A DNA stretch of 64,000 nt from Brevibacterium sp. UCMA 11754 (GCF_021532275.1 NZ_JACBOT010000006.1:62001-126000), one strand, 5' to 3'; positions 51,420 through 61,668 are shown, counted from the stretch's first letter. Notes: generated from the sequence alone by a model not told the origin. Made by a program: numbers and translations.

Positions 51420-52208
51420 ATGACGACTTCGACCGATCTGTTCTCCGTGGAGGGGAAGACCGTTCTCATCACAGGAGGAACTCGCGGCATCGGCTATATG
51501 CTGGCTGAAGGGTTTCTACGCCGAGGTGCACGAGTGTACATCTCATCACGTAAAGTCGAGGCCTGTGAATCCGCCGCCGCGCAGCTTGCCCCGTTGGGCG
51601 AGGTCACTGCTGTTGCCTGCGATGTGGGCCGTCCACAGGACTGTGAAGCGCTGATTGAGGAGATCACCGCCCGCGAGTCTGCGCTGCATGTTCTGATCAA
51701 CAATGCCGGCGCCACATGGGGCGCACCCCTGGACGACTTTCCGGGCTCCGCCTGGGACAAGGTGCTGACCGTCAACGTCAAGGCACCGTTCATGCTGGCC
51801 CAGCTGGCACGACCGCTGCTGGAGAAGGCGGCGGCGGAGGGAGATCCAGCGCGCATCCTCAATATCGGATCGATCGACGGCCTCGTAGTTCCCTCGTTCG
51901 AGAACTATTCGTATTCGAGCGCCAAGGCCGGGGCCCACCATCTGACTCGACATCTGGCTTCGGCATTGTCGCCGAGCATTCTCGTGAATGCGATCGCGCC
52001 AGGCGCGTTTCCCACCAAGATGTTGGCCAAGGCACTGGAAGAGAAGGGTGACGAGCTGCGCGAGGCCACTGCCGTCGGCCGTATCGGCGACCCAGACGAC
52101 ATCGTCGGCGCCGCCATATATCTGAGTTCGCGGGCGAGTTCATTCGTCACAGGTGCGGTTCTGCCTGTGGACGGCGGACTGAGTACCACGGTCGGCGCAG
52201 CGATCTAG
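51420..52208 (+). CDS. Short-chain dehydrogenase/reductase
   Basis: 262 residues, classical SDR. NAD(P) motif TGGTRGIG at 18-25, NNAG (LHVLINNAGATWG), catalytic Ser and Tyr-x3-Lys in IGSIDG...YSYSSAKAG, and C-terminal FVTGAVLPVDGGLS. In this operon it may oxidise the 3-hydroxyacyl-CoA made by the hydratase. ATG 51420 follows GAGAGGGAG. Confidence 0.92.
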   Translation: MTTSTDLFSVEGKTVLITGGTRGIGYMLAEGFLRRGARVYISSRKVEACESAAAQLAPLGEVTAVACDVGRPQDCEALIEEITARESALHVLINNAGATWGAPLDDFPGSAWDKVLTVNVKAPFMLAQLARPLLEKAAAEGDPARILNIGSIDGLVVPSFENYSYSSAKAGAHHLTRHLASALSPSILVNAIAPGAFPTKMLAKALEEKGDELREATAVGRIGDPDDIVGAAIYLSSRASSFVTGAVLPVDGGLSTTVGAAI

Positions 52209-52217
52209 GAGGCCACC

Positions 52218-53933
52218 ATGTATCGTCCACCAGTCGAAGACTATGCGTTCTACCTCGAGAACATCATCGAAGGGCAAGCTGTTCTCGACGATCTCGGACA
52301 CGAGGAGATGTCACTGGCAGACCTCGTGGACGTACTCGCCCATGCCGGAGAATTTTCGACCAGCGTCATCCATCCGCTGAATGCCCCAGCGGACAGAGAA
52401 GGTGTAGGACTCGCCGCTGGAGCGGTGACGAGCTCTTCAGGGTTCGCTGATGCCTACCGAACATTCATCGAGGCAGGGTGGCCGGCACTGGCCGCCCCGA
52501 TCGATGCGGGCGGCGATGGGCTGCCGCACATCATCACTCACCCGATTGATGAATTCTGGTCAGCCGGCGGGGCTGCATTCGGCCTTATTCCCGCGTTGAC
52601 AAGGGGTGCTGTGACTGCACTTCACGCCGTGGGCGACGACGCACTGAAGGCATGGCTGCTTCCGGCAATGGTCAGTGGGCGGTGGACGGGAACGATGAAC
52701 CTCACCGAGCCGCAAGCCGGCACCGACCTCTCAGCCGTGCGGACCATGGCTGAGTCGAACTCTGACGGGACGTGGTCGATCAAGGGACAGAAGATCTTCA
52801 TCACATGGGGCGATCATGATCTGGCCGATAACATCGTCCACCTGGTTCTAGCGCGCACGCCGGAAGCGCCCGAAGGCCACGGGGGGCTGTCATTGTTCGC
52901 CGTGCCGAAATATCTGCCGTCCCCAGATGCAGTACCTGGTGAGCGCAACGGCATCAGTACGGTCTCGGTCGAGCGTAAGCTCGGTCTGCATGGCAGTGCC
53001 ACCTGTGTTCTGGACTACGACGGAGCAACAGGCTACCTCGTAGGTAGACTCCATGCGGGACTGGAATCGATGTTCGTGATGATGAACGTCTCTCGTATCG
53101 GGGTGGGCGTCCAGTCAGTCGGAGTCGCCGACCGGGCCTATCAGATGGCCCGCGATTATGCGCACGAGAGAGTGCAGGGGACTCCACTCGAACGCTCGCA
53201 GGGCGCTCCGATCGCCGAGCACCCCGATGTCGGTCGACGACTTACGTCGATGGCCAGCAGGATCTCAGCCATGCGTGCATTGACCGTCCAAGTCTCAGCG
53301 TGGATCGATGCCAGTTCCGGATCCGACGAGGCACAAAAGTTCGCTGACTTCTTCTCACCCGTGGTCAAAGGGTGGATGAGCGAATCAGCAGTCGAGATCA
53401 CCTCTGACGCGGTGCAAGTGCACGGCGGCAGCGGCTACATCGAAGAAACGGGAATCGCACAGTACTATCGTGATGCCCGGATCCTGCCCATCTATGAGGG
53501 AACCACAGCGATCCAGGCCAACGACCTGATCGGACGAAAGATCTTACGTGATCGCGGAGTACTTGCCCGCCGCGTACTCGATCGGATCGCCAGGGACGTC
53601 GAGCCGCTGCGAGACAACCAGGACTCTGTTGCTGCCCGCACCGCGGGACAGCTCGAATCGGCTGTGGCCACGATGGGCAAGGCTGTGGAGGCCCTCGTCG
53701 CCGTTGGAGAGCAGCACCCCCGTGATGCTTTCGCGGCTTCGGTGCCGATGTTGCTCGCCTGGGGCGACCTCGCCGGTATGTGGATGCACGCGCGCATCAC
53801 GGCGGCGTCTGTGGCGCATCCGGACTCCCAGAGCCACCGTCGTCTACGCGAGGCCGAGTTCTTCGGAACGCATCATCTCGGCTGCCGCCTCGGCAACCTC
53901 GTAGAAATCATTGAGATAGGAGAGATCACATGA
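52218..53933 (+). CDS. Acyl-CoA dehydrogenase, long DmdC-like type
   Basis: 571 residues, longer than ordinary acyl-CoA dehydrogenases (about 390) because of an extra C-terminal domain, as in DmdC and FadE5-type enzymes. Motifs: GTMNLTEPQAGTDLSAVRT, WSIKGQKIFITWGDH, VQVHGGSGYIEETGIAQYYRDARILPIYEGTTAIQANDLIGRK (flavin-binding and catalytic region). It introduces the alpha,beta double bond into an acyl-CoA. ATG follows GGAGG; its stop overlaps the next gene's start (ATGA). Confidence 0.9.
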   Translation: MYRPPVEDYAFYLENIIEGQAVLDDLGHEEMSLADLVDVLAHAGEFSTSVIHPLNAPADREGVGLAAGAVTSSSGFADAYRTFIEAGWPALAAPIDAGGDGLPHIITHPIDEFWSAGGAAFGLIPALTRGAVTALHAVGDDALKAWLLPAMVSGRWTGTMNLTEPQAGTDLSAVRTMAESNSDGTWSIKGQKIFITWGDHDLADNIVHLVLARTPEAPEGHGGLSLFAVPKYLPSPDAVPGERNGISTVSVERKLGLHGSATCVLDYDGATGYLVGRLHAGLESMFVMMNVSRIGVGVQSVGVADRAYQMARDYAHERVQGTPLERSQGAPIAEHPDVGRRLTSMASRISAMRALTVQVSAWIDASSGSDEAQKFADFFSPVVKGWMSESAVEITSDAVQVHGGSGYIEETGIAQYYRDARILPIYEGTTAIQANDLIGRKILRDRGVLARRVLDRIARDVEPLRDNQDSVAARTAGQLESAVATMGKAVEALVAVGEQHPRDAFAASVPMLLAWGDLAGMWMHARITAASVAHPDSQSHRRLREAEFFGTHHLGCRLGNLVEIIEIGEIT

Positions 53934-54778
53934 CCTCGCTCGCACTGGATGTCTATGTCAGCCCCATGCTCGAGATGGCCGGAGGCGGTCACTTCTCGCC
54001 CACTTCGTCGACGATCATCTTCGGCGCGGATGAGGCGATTGTGGTCGACACTCCTTATACGCGGGAGTCGGTGGACGAGGTGATCGAACGAATCGAACGC
54101 TCCGGCAGACGTCTGACCGCGATCCTGGTCACGCACGGACACTGGGACCACTACTTTGGGCTCGATGCTCTGCTCGAACGCTTCCCCGAGGCTCGTGCCT
54201 GGACGATCCCATCCGTGGCGGCGTCCATTACAGACAGCTTGGACCAGGACCGTGCAGACGTGCGCCAGTACTTCGACGGCGCTGCTTTGGACAATTCCGC
54301 AGTTCCCGAAGCGCTGGAAGGCGACGAGGTCACGGTCGACGGAGAACCGGTCCGCCTCATCGAACTCGAACAGGCCGACATCTCGCCGACGGCGATCGTG
54401 CACATTCCGGGTCTTCAGGCTGTGATCGCCGGGGATGCCGTCTACAACGGCATCCATCCCTTCCTCGCAGTGACCGGCCCGGCAGAATGGCAGAGATGGC
54501 TGGCCAGCATCGACGAACTCGAGGCGCTGGCACCGAAGACCGTCGTCGCCGGACACAAACGTGCGGAAGCCCGTGACAACGACCTCGAAGCAACGATCAC
54601 CGCTACGCGCGCCTATATCGATGAGTTCTCCCGCGCAGTGGAGGAGATGACGAGCTCGCGTGACGTGATCGAGCACATGCAGTCGGAATTTCCCGACCAC
54701 GACAACCCCTCAGCGCTGATTCTGTCCGCATCCACAGCGATGAAGCGGAAGAAGGCCGCGAGTTCCCACACTGAATGA
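53930..54778 (+). CDS. Metallo-beta-lactamase-fold hydrolase
   Basis: 282 residues. The metal-binding motif THGHWDH lies at 68-74, followed by IAGDAVYNGIHP (third ligand Asp) and VVAGHKR (last His). The family includes thioesterases, lactonases and glyoxalase II; in this operon a thioester- or lactone-cleaving role is likely. ATG overlaps the dehydrogenase stop, so translation is coupled. Confidence 0.88.
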   Translation: MTSLALDVYVSPMLEMAGGGHFSPTSSTIIFGADEAIVVDTPYTRESVDEVIERIERSGRRLTAILVTHGHWDHYFGLDALLERFPEARAWTIPSVAASITDSLDQDRADVRQYFDGAALDNSAVPEALEGDEVTVDGEPVRLIELEQADISPTAIVHIPGLQAVIAGDAVYNGIHPFLAVTGPAEWQRWLASIDELEALAPKTVVAGHKRAEARDNDLEATITATRAYIDEFSRAVEEMTSSRDVIEHMQSEFPDHDNPSALILSASTAMKRKKAASSHTE

Positions 54779-54802
54779 GTCCCACCGTTGCAAAGGAGCA
54801 CG

Positions 54803-56388
54803 ATGTATCTGACTCAAGGCCTTCGTCGGGCCGCACAGACGACGCCGGAGCGAGTTGCGACTATTTCGCAGTCCGGTTCCCAAACCTACAGCCAGCTGCG
54901 TGACCGCGTCGCGCGACTAGCCGGGGGCCTCCGATCGTTGGGCGTCGACCCCGGCGACCGGGTTGCCATCTTGTCCATGAACTCCCAGCGGTACACCGAG
55001 TACCTATTCGCAGTGCCGTGGGCCGGCGCTGTGCTGAACCCGGTAAACACACGCTGGGCACCAAAGGAGGTTGCCTACTCCCTGTCGGACTCAGAGAGCA
55101 GTGTTCTCATCGTCGATGACGCCTTTGTTCCCCTCGTCGATGAAATCCGCGGACAGTATGACGGTCTGCAGAACGTCATCTACGCAGGCGATGAACGCTG
55201 CCCGGAAGGACTGGTCTCATATGAAACACTGACCGCCTCGTCTCCACCCATCGATGACGCTCTCCGCTCCGGAGATGATCTAGCTGGAATCTTCTATACG
55301 GGAGGGACGACAGGCTTCCCCAAGGGAGTCATGCTCAGTCATTCCAATATCGTCACATCTGGGCTTGGGATGCTGGCCGAGGGAATCAGTATTCGGAGAG
55401 ACGGCGTGCTCCTTCATGCTGCGCCGATGTTCCATGCCGCCGACTTCGCCGTGTGGGTGCAACAAACGATCCTCGGAGGCACTCACGTGACCGTGCCAAA
55501 GTTCGATCCGATATCAGTCTTCCAGGCTGTGGAACGTTGGGGCGTCACAGATCTTGTCCTTGTGCCAACGATGATTCAGATTCTCGTCGATCATCCAATA
55601 TTGGTGAGTACGATCTGTCGACACTCGAGGTGCTGTGCTACGGGGGGTCGGTGATTTCGCCGGCACTGTTGGCTCGAGCCCAGCAGGTTCTGCCACCTAA
55701 CTTGCGTTACACACAGGCTTACGGCATGACAGAGACTTCGACTGTCGCGACTCTCTTGGGGCCGGCAGACCACACTCTTGACGGACCTCATCGAGAGCGC
55801 CTGCGATCGGCCGGCCGTGCTGTTGCACATTCAGAAGTGAAGATTGTCGATGTAGACGACGCCGAGTTGCCGCCATTCGCGCCAGGACAAATACTAGTGC
55901 GCGGTGGGCACATATCGACTGGGTACTGGAACAAGCCAGTTGAGACTCGCGAAACATTTGTGGATGGGTGGATTCGCACAGGGGACGTAGGCTATCTGGA
56001 CGAGCACGGCTATCTGTTCGTTCAAGACAGAATCAAAGATATGATTGTCAGCGGCGGTGAGAACGTGTATTCGACTGAGGTAGAAGCCGCTATCGCTGAG
56101 CATCCTGCGGTAGACGCCGTCGCAGTAGTAGGCCTACCCGACGAATTATGGGGCGAACGCGTCCATGCCGTGGTCGTTCTTCACGAGGGAGAGGCTGCGA
56201 CTGCCGAGGAAATCCGTGAACACACAAGGCAACTGATTGCCCACTACAAAGCTCCTCGCTCGGTTAATTTCGTTTCGCGACTACCGCTCTCCGGCGCAGG
56301 TAAAGTGCTCAAACGATCTATTAAAGAGTATTACTCCGGGGGCAAGACGTCTCGTCCCGGAGTTCATAGTTTGCAGTGGAACGGCTGA
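54803..56388 (+). pseudogene. AMP-forming acyl-CoA synthetase interrupted by a frameshift
   Basis: The first frame (54803-55654) encodes the N-terminal half with the P-loop GIFYTGGTTGFPKGVMLSHSN; at about 55597 it runs out of frame. A second frame continues the family sequence at once: IGEYDLSTLEVLCYGGSVISPALL, YGMTETSTVATLL, GWIRTGDVGYLDEHGYLFVQDRIKDMIVSGGENVY, and LPLSGAGKVLKRSI. A single missing A in CCAATATT (55595-55602) would explain it. Either a recent pseudogene or a sequencing error; restored, it would be a full-length ligase of about 528 residues activating the operon's substrate. Confidence 0.85.
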
Positions 56389-56548
56389 CCCTGACTGAGC
56401 AATCCTGGGTTAGCTGAAGTTATCTCCCGGCACTGTAGAACCTTGTGTGGGGCGTGTCGGTACGGAGGCGGAGGTGAACGCTTTGCGTCTGCCGGTGCTC
56501 CAGTCAATTTCGTATCTTGGAGAGGCCATCTTATTCAAAGCACTGCTA
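56389..56548. other. Short gap between convergent genes
   Basis: 160 bases with no gene and no clear hairpin terminator. Confidence 0.4.
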
Positions 56549-57763
56549 TCAGACGATTTCGATAGTCGTCTCAACTAGATATTCAGCGATCGCCAAGGAT
56601 GACGTAGCGCCGGGGGATGGCGCATTGCGCACGATAGTGGAAGCTCCGACCCTCTCGATCACGAAATCGTCAACCAAATGCCCCTTACGATCCATAGCTT
56701 GAGCGCGAATTCCCCTGGTGAGCGGAGTGGATTCAGCGCCGACTAAATCTGGAACGTACTTTGCCGCCCCACCGATAAACTTCCTACGCGACACGACAGC
56801 TTCAAGTTCTCGTCCGGCAGCTTTGAGATTCCGACTGGCAAACTTCCAGAAGCCTGGTTCGCTCGCCACTGCCAAACTGTCCTTGAGACCGATCTGCCAA
56901 CCAGAGTAGTTCTCGCGGCCGAGAGAGAGGAATGCATTGGGTCCAACGAGCATCTCGCCGTCCACTCGCTTCGTCAGGTGGACTCCGAGAAATGGGTAGG
57001 TTGGGTCTGGGACTGGATAGACCAGACCGCGAAGGATGTTGCGGTGTGCTGCACCTAACATGCTGTACTGACCGAAAAACGGAACTATCCTGGGATACCG
57101 AGAACCGCCTGCGAGTAAGGCCATGCGATCGGATTGCAAACCCGCGCAAATTATAAGGTGATCGAAAGTATACTTTTCTTCACCGTCGTCGCGCCGGACG
57201 ACCACTGAGCACGAGCGGTGCCCATTGAGAATCTCTGTTACCTCGGCACCCAATAGGACATCACCACCCGTATCTACGACATCCTGAATGAGATGTCGCG
57301 CCACAGCCGAATAGTCGATAATTGCGGTGTGCGGTGAATGTAACGCCATGCGTCCTACGGCATTGGGTTCAATTTCTCTGATGCCGTCTGGTCCGACCAG
57401 TTCGACATCTGGGACCCCATTGGCCAAGGCCCTGTTATAGATGTTTTTCAATCTGGGTTCTTCATGGGTCTCGAGGGCTACGACGAGCTTGCCACATTCG
57501 TCGAAAGGTAATTCTCCGTCCACTGCATACTGACACATGAGATCGACTCCACGTCGGCACAAGCGGGCCTTAAGGCTCCCAGGTTCGTAGTACAGGCCAG
57601 CATGCACAACTCCGGAATTGTGGCCTGTCTGATGAGCGGCAACTGTGCTGGCTTTGTCAACGACAGTTACGTGGGCCTTTGGGAATTTTTGAGAGACCTC
57701 GCGGGCTACTGCGGCGCCGAGTACTCCGGCGCCAATGATTCCAAAGTGTTTGGTAGTACCCAT
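56549..57763 (-). CDS. lhgO: L-2-hydroxyglutarate oxidase-like FAD oxidoreductase
   Basis: 404 residues, DAO/LhgO family. The N-terminal FAD motif HFGIIGAGVLGAAVAREV is followed by the family signature TGHNSGVVHAGLYYEPGSLKARLCRRG; later HLIICAGLQSDRMA, HLTKRVDGEMLVGPNAFLSLGRENY and RKGHLVDDFVIE. LhgO oxidises L-2-hydroxyglutarate to 2-oxoglutarate, passing electrons to the respiratory chain. ATG 57763 is preceded by AAAGGAAGC; upstream ATGs are not needed. Transcribed toward the broken ligase. Confidence 0.88.
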   Translation of the reverse strand: MGTTKHFGIIGAGVLGAAVAREVSQKFPKAHVTVVDKASTVAAHQTGHNSGVVHAGLYYEPGSLKARLCRRGVDLMCQYAVDGELPFDECGKLVVALETHEEPRLKNIYNRALANGVPDVELVGPDGIREIEPNAVGRMALHSPHTAIIDYSAVARHLIQDVVDTGGDVLLGAEVTEILNGHRSCSVVVRRDDGEEKYTFDHLIICAGLQSDRMALLAGGSRYPRIVPFFGQYSMLGAAHRNILRGLVYPVPDPTYPFLGVHLTKRVDGEMLVGPNAFLSLGRENYSGWQIGLKDSLAVASEPGFWKFASRNLKAAGRELEAVVSRRKFIGGAAKYVPDLVGAESTPLTRGIRAQAMDRKGHLVDDFVIERVGASTIVRNAPSPGATSSLAIAEYLVETTIEIV

Positions 57764-57842
57764 GGTTATCAGCTTCCTTTCGGACATACCGTGGTGAGTG
57801 AAGTGCTCATCTCGTGCATACGTCGCGTTGTCAGTGTGCCAT

Positions 57843-58457
57843 TCAGCCAGATGCTGTCCGCGCAACGTCCATTGCTGCACGCACTGAGGACGTGATCAGA
57901 GTATTGGTAACCGGTTGTTCGAGGAGGAAGGAGCGAACGTAAACACCCCCCACGAGCACTTCAATTACTGCCTGCGGATCTGCCAACTGAGGTACCTCTC
58001 CTCGTCTGATTGCGCGGGCGACAATGACCGTCCCCATCTCGAAGCGTGTTCTCCAAAATCTCTTGCACTCGTTGCTTATATCGGAGTTCTTGTCATCGAC
58101 AGACATCGTGAATCTGAATACTCGGCGCACCGCAGGCTTCTCGATAATCGAAGCTACGTTTGCAAGCAAACGTTTTAGATCGTCCTCAAGGGATCCTGAA
58201 TCGGGTATTTGGTTTTCTGACAGGACCAATCGGGACATTGCTTCTGCGATTATCTGAGGCAAAGATCCCCAACGACGATAGATTGTTGTCTCTGCGACTC
58301 CAGCTGCCTGGGCGATTTGCGACACATTGAGCTCTTCAATGCTGTGCTGTTCTAGCAGCCCTAGTGCCGCGGACACCACCGATTCCCGAATTCGGGCGCT
58401 CCTGCCCCCGGGCCGAAGACTGGGCCGCGGTCTCGGTGTTGGACTCGGCTTGCTCAT
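57843..58457 (-). CDS. TetR-family regulator
   Basis: 204 residues. After a proline/arginine-rich N-terminus comes the helix-turn-helix ALGLLEQHSIEELNVSQIAQAAGVAETTIYRRWGSLPQIIAEAM, with a C-terminal TetR_C-type domain. ATG 58457 is spaced correctly from GGAG; ATG 58463 is too close. Divergent from the gene at 58538 with an 80-base, A+T-rich shared promoter region, so it probably controls both. Confidence 0.87.
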   Translation of the reverse strand: MSKPSPTPRPRPSLRPGGRSARIRESVVSAALGLLEQHSIEELNVSQIAQAAGVAETTIYRRWGSLPQIIAEAMSRLVLSENQIPDSGSLEDDLKRLLANVASIIEKPAVRRVFRFTMSVDDKNSDISNECKRFWRTRFEMGTVIVARAIRRGEVPQLADPQAVIEVLVGGVYVRSFLLEQPVTNTLITSSVRAAMDVARTASG

Positions 58458-58537
58458 AGTCATTCTCCAGACGGCGAGTACCTATTGCAGAAAAAGTTGC
58501 ATTAATATTATGATAGACGATGAAGAGAGGAGCCACG

Positions 58538-59281
58538 ATGGCGAAGCACCTGCAGATGGTCACACAGATCGGCGATCGGGAGGCGAGCCGTGAGGCCGTG
58601 CTCTCCTGGGAACTCACTAGGTTGAAGAGTGTTTCCAGATTGTTGGGCGCTCCTGCCCCGGACGGGGGAGACGTCGATGACCTGCGCCGGCGACTGTTCG
58701 AGTTGAAACGGATCATTGGACCCACACAACTGCAACGTAAGCTCAGGACCAGAGTGAGGCTAGGCAATTCCATTTCTCTCGTCGCGGCGAAGAGCGCCAA
58801 AGGTGAGCGAATCGCAAGTTCGGTAAAGATTACGGTTCCGGCTGGTAGTGCCGAAGAGTTCGTGAGATGGTTCAACGATCAATCGGCTCTGCCCGACTCA
58901 GACGCAATGCTTGCTGCCTGTCCGGATCACTACTTCATCGGCGAAGATGATAACGGTCGTCAGAAGGTAGTCGAAACGACAGGAGGTTCGCCTCTCCCGA
59001 CAGAGTTCTTTATTGACTACAACGACATTTCTTCGCTGAAGCTCCAAGCATCAGATGAGTACCCGTTCCAAATTGCCGGGGTCGCGCGCACAGCGGCGGG
59101 ACTGCCAATTGGGGGAGTGCGGCATCAGTTCCGCAACTTGATCAACGGCGGTTTCGAATCGTGGAACACCGTCGAATTTCCTAAGCACGTTGGAGATCGC
59201 GTAGCCAAAGGACACCAATGGCACTTGGCCTGCGAGTTTGGAAACTGGATAGAGTTCCATCAAGCTCGCACTGTGCTTTAG
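58538..59281 (+). CDS. Hypothetical protein divergent from tetR
   Basis: 247 residues, cytosolic, not recognised. It contains DHYFIGEDDNGRQKVVETTGGSPLPTEFFIDY and a C-terminal half with GGVRHQFRNLINGGFESWNTVEFPKHVGD, possibly a small-molecule-binding or enzyme fold. ATG 58538 follows AGAGGAG. Its likely control by the neighbouring TetR suggests a catabolic or detoxification role, but function is unknown. Confidence 0.65.
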   Translation: MAKHLQMVTQIGDREASREAVLSWELTRLKSVSRLLGAPAPDGGDVDDLRRRLFELKRIIGPTQLQRKLRTRVRLGNSISLVAAKSAKGERIASSVKITVPAGSAEEFVRWFNDQSALPDSDAMLAACPDHYFIGEDDNGRQKVVETTGGSPLPTEFFIDYNDISSLKLQASDEYPFQIAGVARTAAGLPIGGVRHQFRNLINGGFESWNTVEFPKHVGDRVAKGHQWHLACEFGNWIEFHQARTVL

Positions 59282-59282
59282 T

Positions 59283-59405
59283 GATAATCTTTCGGGCAGC
59301 TGACCGCTTCAGTTTTCCAGTCCCAGTGACAACTCGCCATTGGCTCGAGTCAAACAGCTGAAGCGTACCTGGTATCTCCGAGGGGAACCGATCGTGCGCC
59401 TGGTC
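59283..59405 (-). pseudogene. C-terminal remnant of an acyl-CoA synthetase
   Basis: Minus-strand translation gives a continuous 41-residue stretch including DQAHDRFPSEIPGTLQLFD and RVVTGTGKLKRSAARKI, the C-terminal lid and A10 lysine motif of AMP-forming ligases. No start or upstream domain remains. It is a distinct sequence from the ligase at 54803-56388. Confidence 0.65.
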
Positions 59406-60225
59406 TAGTAGGCTGCCGGCGCTTGTTGCTCAGGTTGTTGAACTAAACGCGAGAGTTGTGCAGGAGGACGGTTGCGACCTGCAGTGACCTGACAGTTAAA
59501 TCCTTTGTTAGGTTGTCGCCTTTGAACAAGCAGCGCGATCTCAGTGAGTGACGGTTGAGAACTGATGACCTCAGTAAAGATTCTGAGACTCTCGATTAGA
59601 CCAGATCTTGAAATAGCAACACTAGATTGAACTGGTGTTCGATGTACTAGTCGCGGTAAACACGATTCCCGCAGCGTAAGAGACTTGAGTGCAACCACCC
59701 CTAGTCGTGATGCCTATCCACCGTCTTCAGTTTGCCCGGAGGCGAACTCGACTTTGCATCAGGGGAGTCGTCGGCGGGATCGAGCTTGATTGATTCTGCT
59801 AGCTGGCCGGATTGATTTCGATTGGATATATGGCTCCAATTTGCTGAAGGCTTGAAACGAAAGTGACTCGCCAATGGTCTATTGCTTTGACCAGCCGAAA
59901 AGTCGCGGAAATTCAACTTTCTCTGCTCGTGCTGGGCGAGCCGAGCCTGCAAGTCTCGACAGTCTTGCCGCTTCGAATGGACCCGTCAGCGTAATTCGGA
60001 GGCTTGCAGATTTCGATCCCACGTGTGAGTTTGGTCGGGTTGGCAACGAGAGATGGCAGAGTTGCGTCGCTGTAGTTCCTCCACCGTTGGAAGAGATGAC
60101 GCGTCGGCTTCTTGCAACCTCCATAGAGGTGTGAAATAGATCGTCGATCTTCTGCGCCGTCCTCGTGGTCAGGCATTGCACGACGTGCGATGCTGTTTCA
60201 TAATCGAATTAGAAAGTTGTTAACT
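59406..60225. other. 820-base stretch without a credible gene
   Basis: Both strands carry only short open frames without ribosome sites or recognisable domains; composition is less G+C-rich than the flanks. It looks like decayed DNA. An open frame at 59874-60134 was considered and rejected. Confidence 0.6.
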
Positions 60226-61668
60226 ATGGCAGTCAACAACGAGTTCGAACACGAACTTGTGTCTCCCACCGCTGAGGCGGGAGAGCTCAAAAAAGGTACT
60301 ATGGGTGTCTTGGGCGCGTCAGTAATGGCGGTAGCACTAATTACACCCCTGACGACTTTATCTTCCAATATGGTCGAGAGCCTCGTGCTAGGTGTCGGCC
60401 CGGCAACGGTGGTCGTCACCGTCGTCGTGACGGTGTTGCTGTTCTTCTTTTCTGCAGGTTACAGCGTCCTCGGGCGATTCGTAGTCGACTCGGGCGCCTA
60501 CGCTGCATACGCTGCTCACGGGTTGGGGCGTATGGCTGGATCTGGGATCGGGTTGATAGCTGCAGTCGGTTACAACCTCGCTACCGTTGCCTTCGTCGGT
60601 ATCGGCGGGTACTTTCTTATGAATTCCTTCGTGCCGCTGGGCTTAGATCTGCCCTGGTGGGTCTATTCAATCGTAATACTGGTGCTCGTCACTTGGCTCG
60701 GCGTGATCGGGGTAGGAGTTGCCAGCAAAGTGAACAGTGTGATCTGCGCATTGCAGTTCGTTATGATCTTTGTGTTCTTCCTTGCGGTGCTCTTTCAGTC
60801 GCCTGGCAATTTCACCGGAGAAGTATTCTCGATGACGGGTGTGACCCCAGCTGCATTCGGGCTGTCAATCGTCTTCATCCTGCTTTCGCTTTCGGGATTC
60901 GAGTCAAGTTCTGCTTATGGTGAGGAAGTTCGGGAGCCCGTCAAGACGATCCCGCGGGTCACTTACCTCGTTCTGATCACGCTCAGTATCCTTTTTGCTT
61001 TAGGTTCTTGGGTACTGGTTGCAGCTTCCAACGGTGACCCTGTTGGCCTCTCGGGCGGCGACCCGGGCACACTCGTGCCGACTCTGTATTCAACCTATCT
61101 AGGTGGATGGACCGGGCCAGTCACCAACTTCATCATCGCCGTCACTATTGTCAGCGCAGCGATTGCCTTCAACAACCTGTCGACACGCTACATGTATGCT
61201 TCGGCACGCGCGGGAATTCTGCCTGCGGCCCTCGCCAGGACCCATTCTCGATTCTTCACCCCCCACATAGCCGTGTTCTGCCAAGTCGGTGTTACGGTCC
61301 TACTCCTCGTCCCTTTCGCGGTGTCTGGAGGCAGCCCCATGGTAGATCTGCTCCCTGCAATTGGCGGCTACAACGCTTTGAACATGATGACGAAGATGAC
61401 GACGGTATCAGTCAGTACTATTGCGTCGAAGGTGAAGGGCACTATCCACGGGTCCACCTACGAGACGCTGATCGCTCCGACGATTGCAATCGTCGGGTTC
61501 CTCGCGGCGACATGTCTAGTCATCGCCCACTATGGAGACATCACAGGCTCGGGTACGTTCTGGGTCAATCTCATGCCTGTAATGATTCTCTTCTTCGCCG
61601 GCTGGGGGGCAATACGCCAACGGCAGGTCGACCGCATCGCCGCGTCGCTACAGAACGTGCGCGCTTAA
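60226..61668 (+). CDS. APC-superfamily amino acid/polyamine permease
   Basis: 480 residues with about twelve membrane helices. The N-terminus KKGTMGVLGASVMAVALITPLTTLSSN, and LSGFESSSAYGEEVREPVKTIPRVTYLVL after the sixth helix, are typical of APC transporters. ATG 60226 gives a normal N-terminus, although the ribosome site is weak; ATG 60190 is an alternative. Substrate probably an amino acid, amine or related compound metabolised by the neighbours. Confidence 0.88.
   Translation: MAVNNEFEHELVSPTAEAGELKKGTMGVLGASVMAVALITPLTTLSSNMVESLVLGVGPATVVVTVVVTVLLFFFSAGYSVLGRFVVDSGAYAAYAAHGLGRMAGSGIGLIAAVGYNLATVAFVGIGGYFLMNSFVPLGLDLPWWVYSIVILVLVTWLGVIGVGVASKVNSVICALQFVMIFVFFLAVLFQSPGNFTGEVFSMTGVTPAAFGLSIVFILLSLSGFESSSAYGEEVREPVKTIPRVTYLVLITLSILFALGSWVLVAASNGDPVGLSGGDPGTLVPTLYSTYLGGWTGPVTNFIIAVTIVSAAIAFNNLSTRYMYASARAGILPAALARTHSRFFTPHIAVFCQVGVTVLLLVPFAVSGGSPMVDLLPAIGGYNALNMMTKMTTVSVSTIASKVKGTIHGSTYETLIAPTIAIVGFLAATCLVIAHYGDITGSGTFWVNLMPVMILFFAGWGAIRQRQVDRIAASLQNVRA

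Noticed and set aside
59874..60134. 86-codon open frame before the APC permease
   Set aside because: No ribosome site and no recognisable domain; lies in a decayed region.
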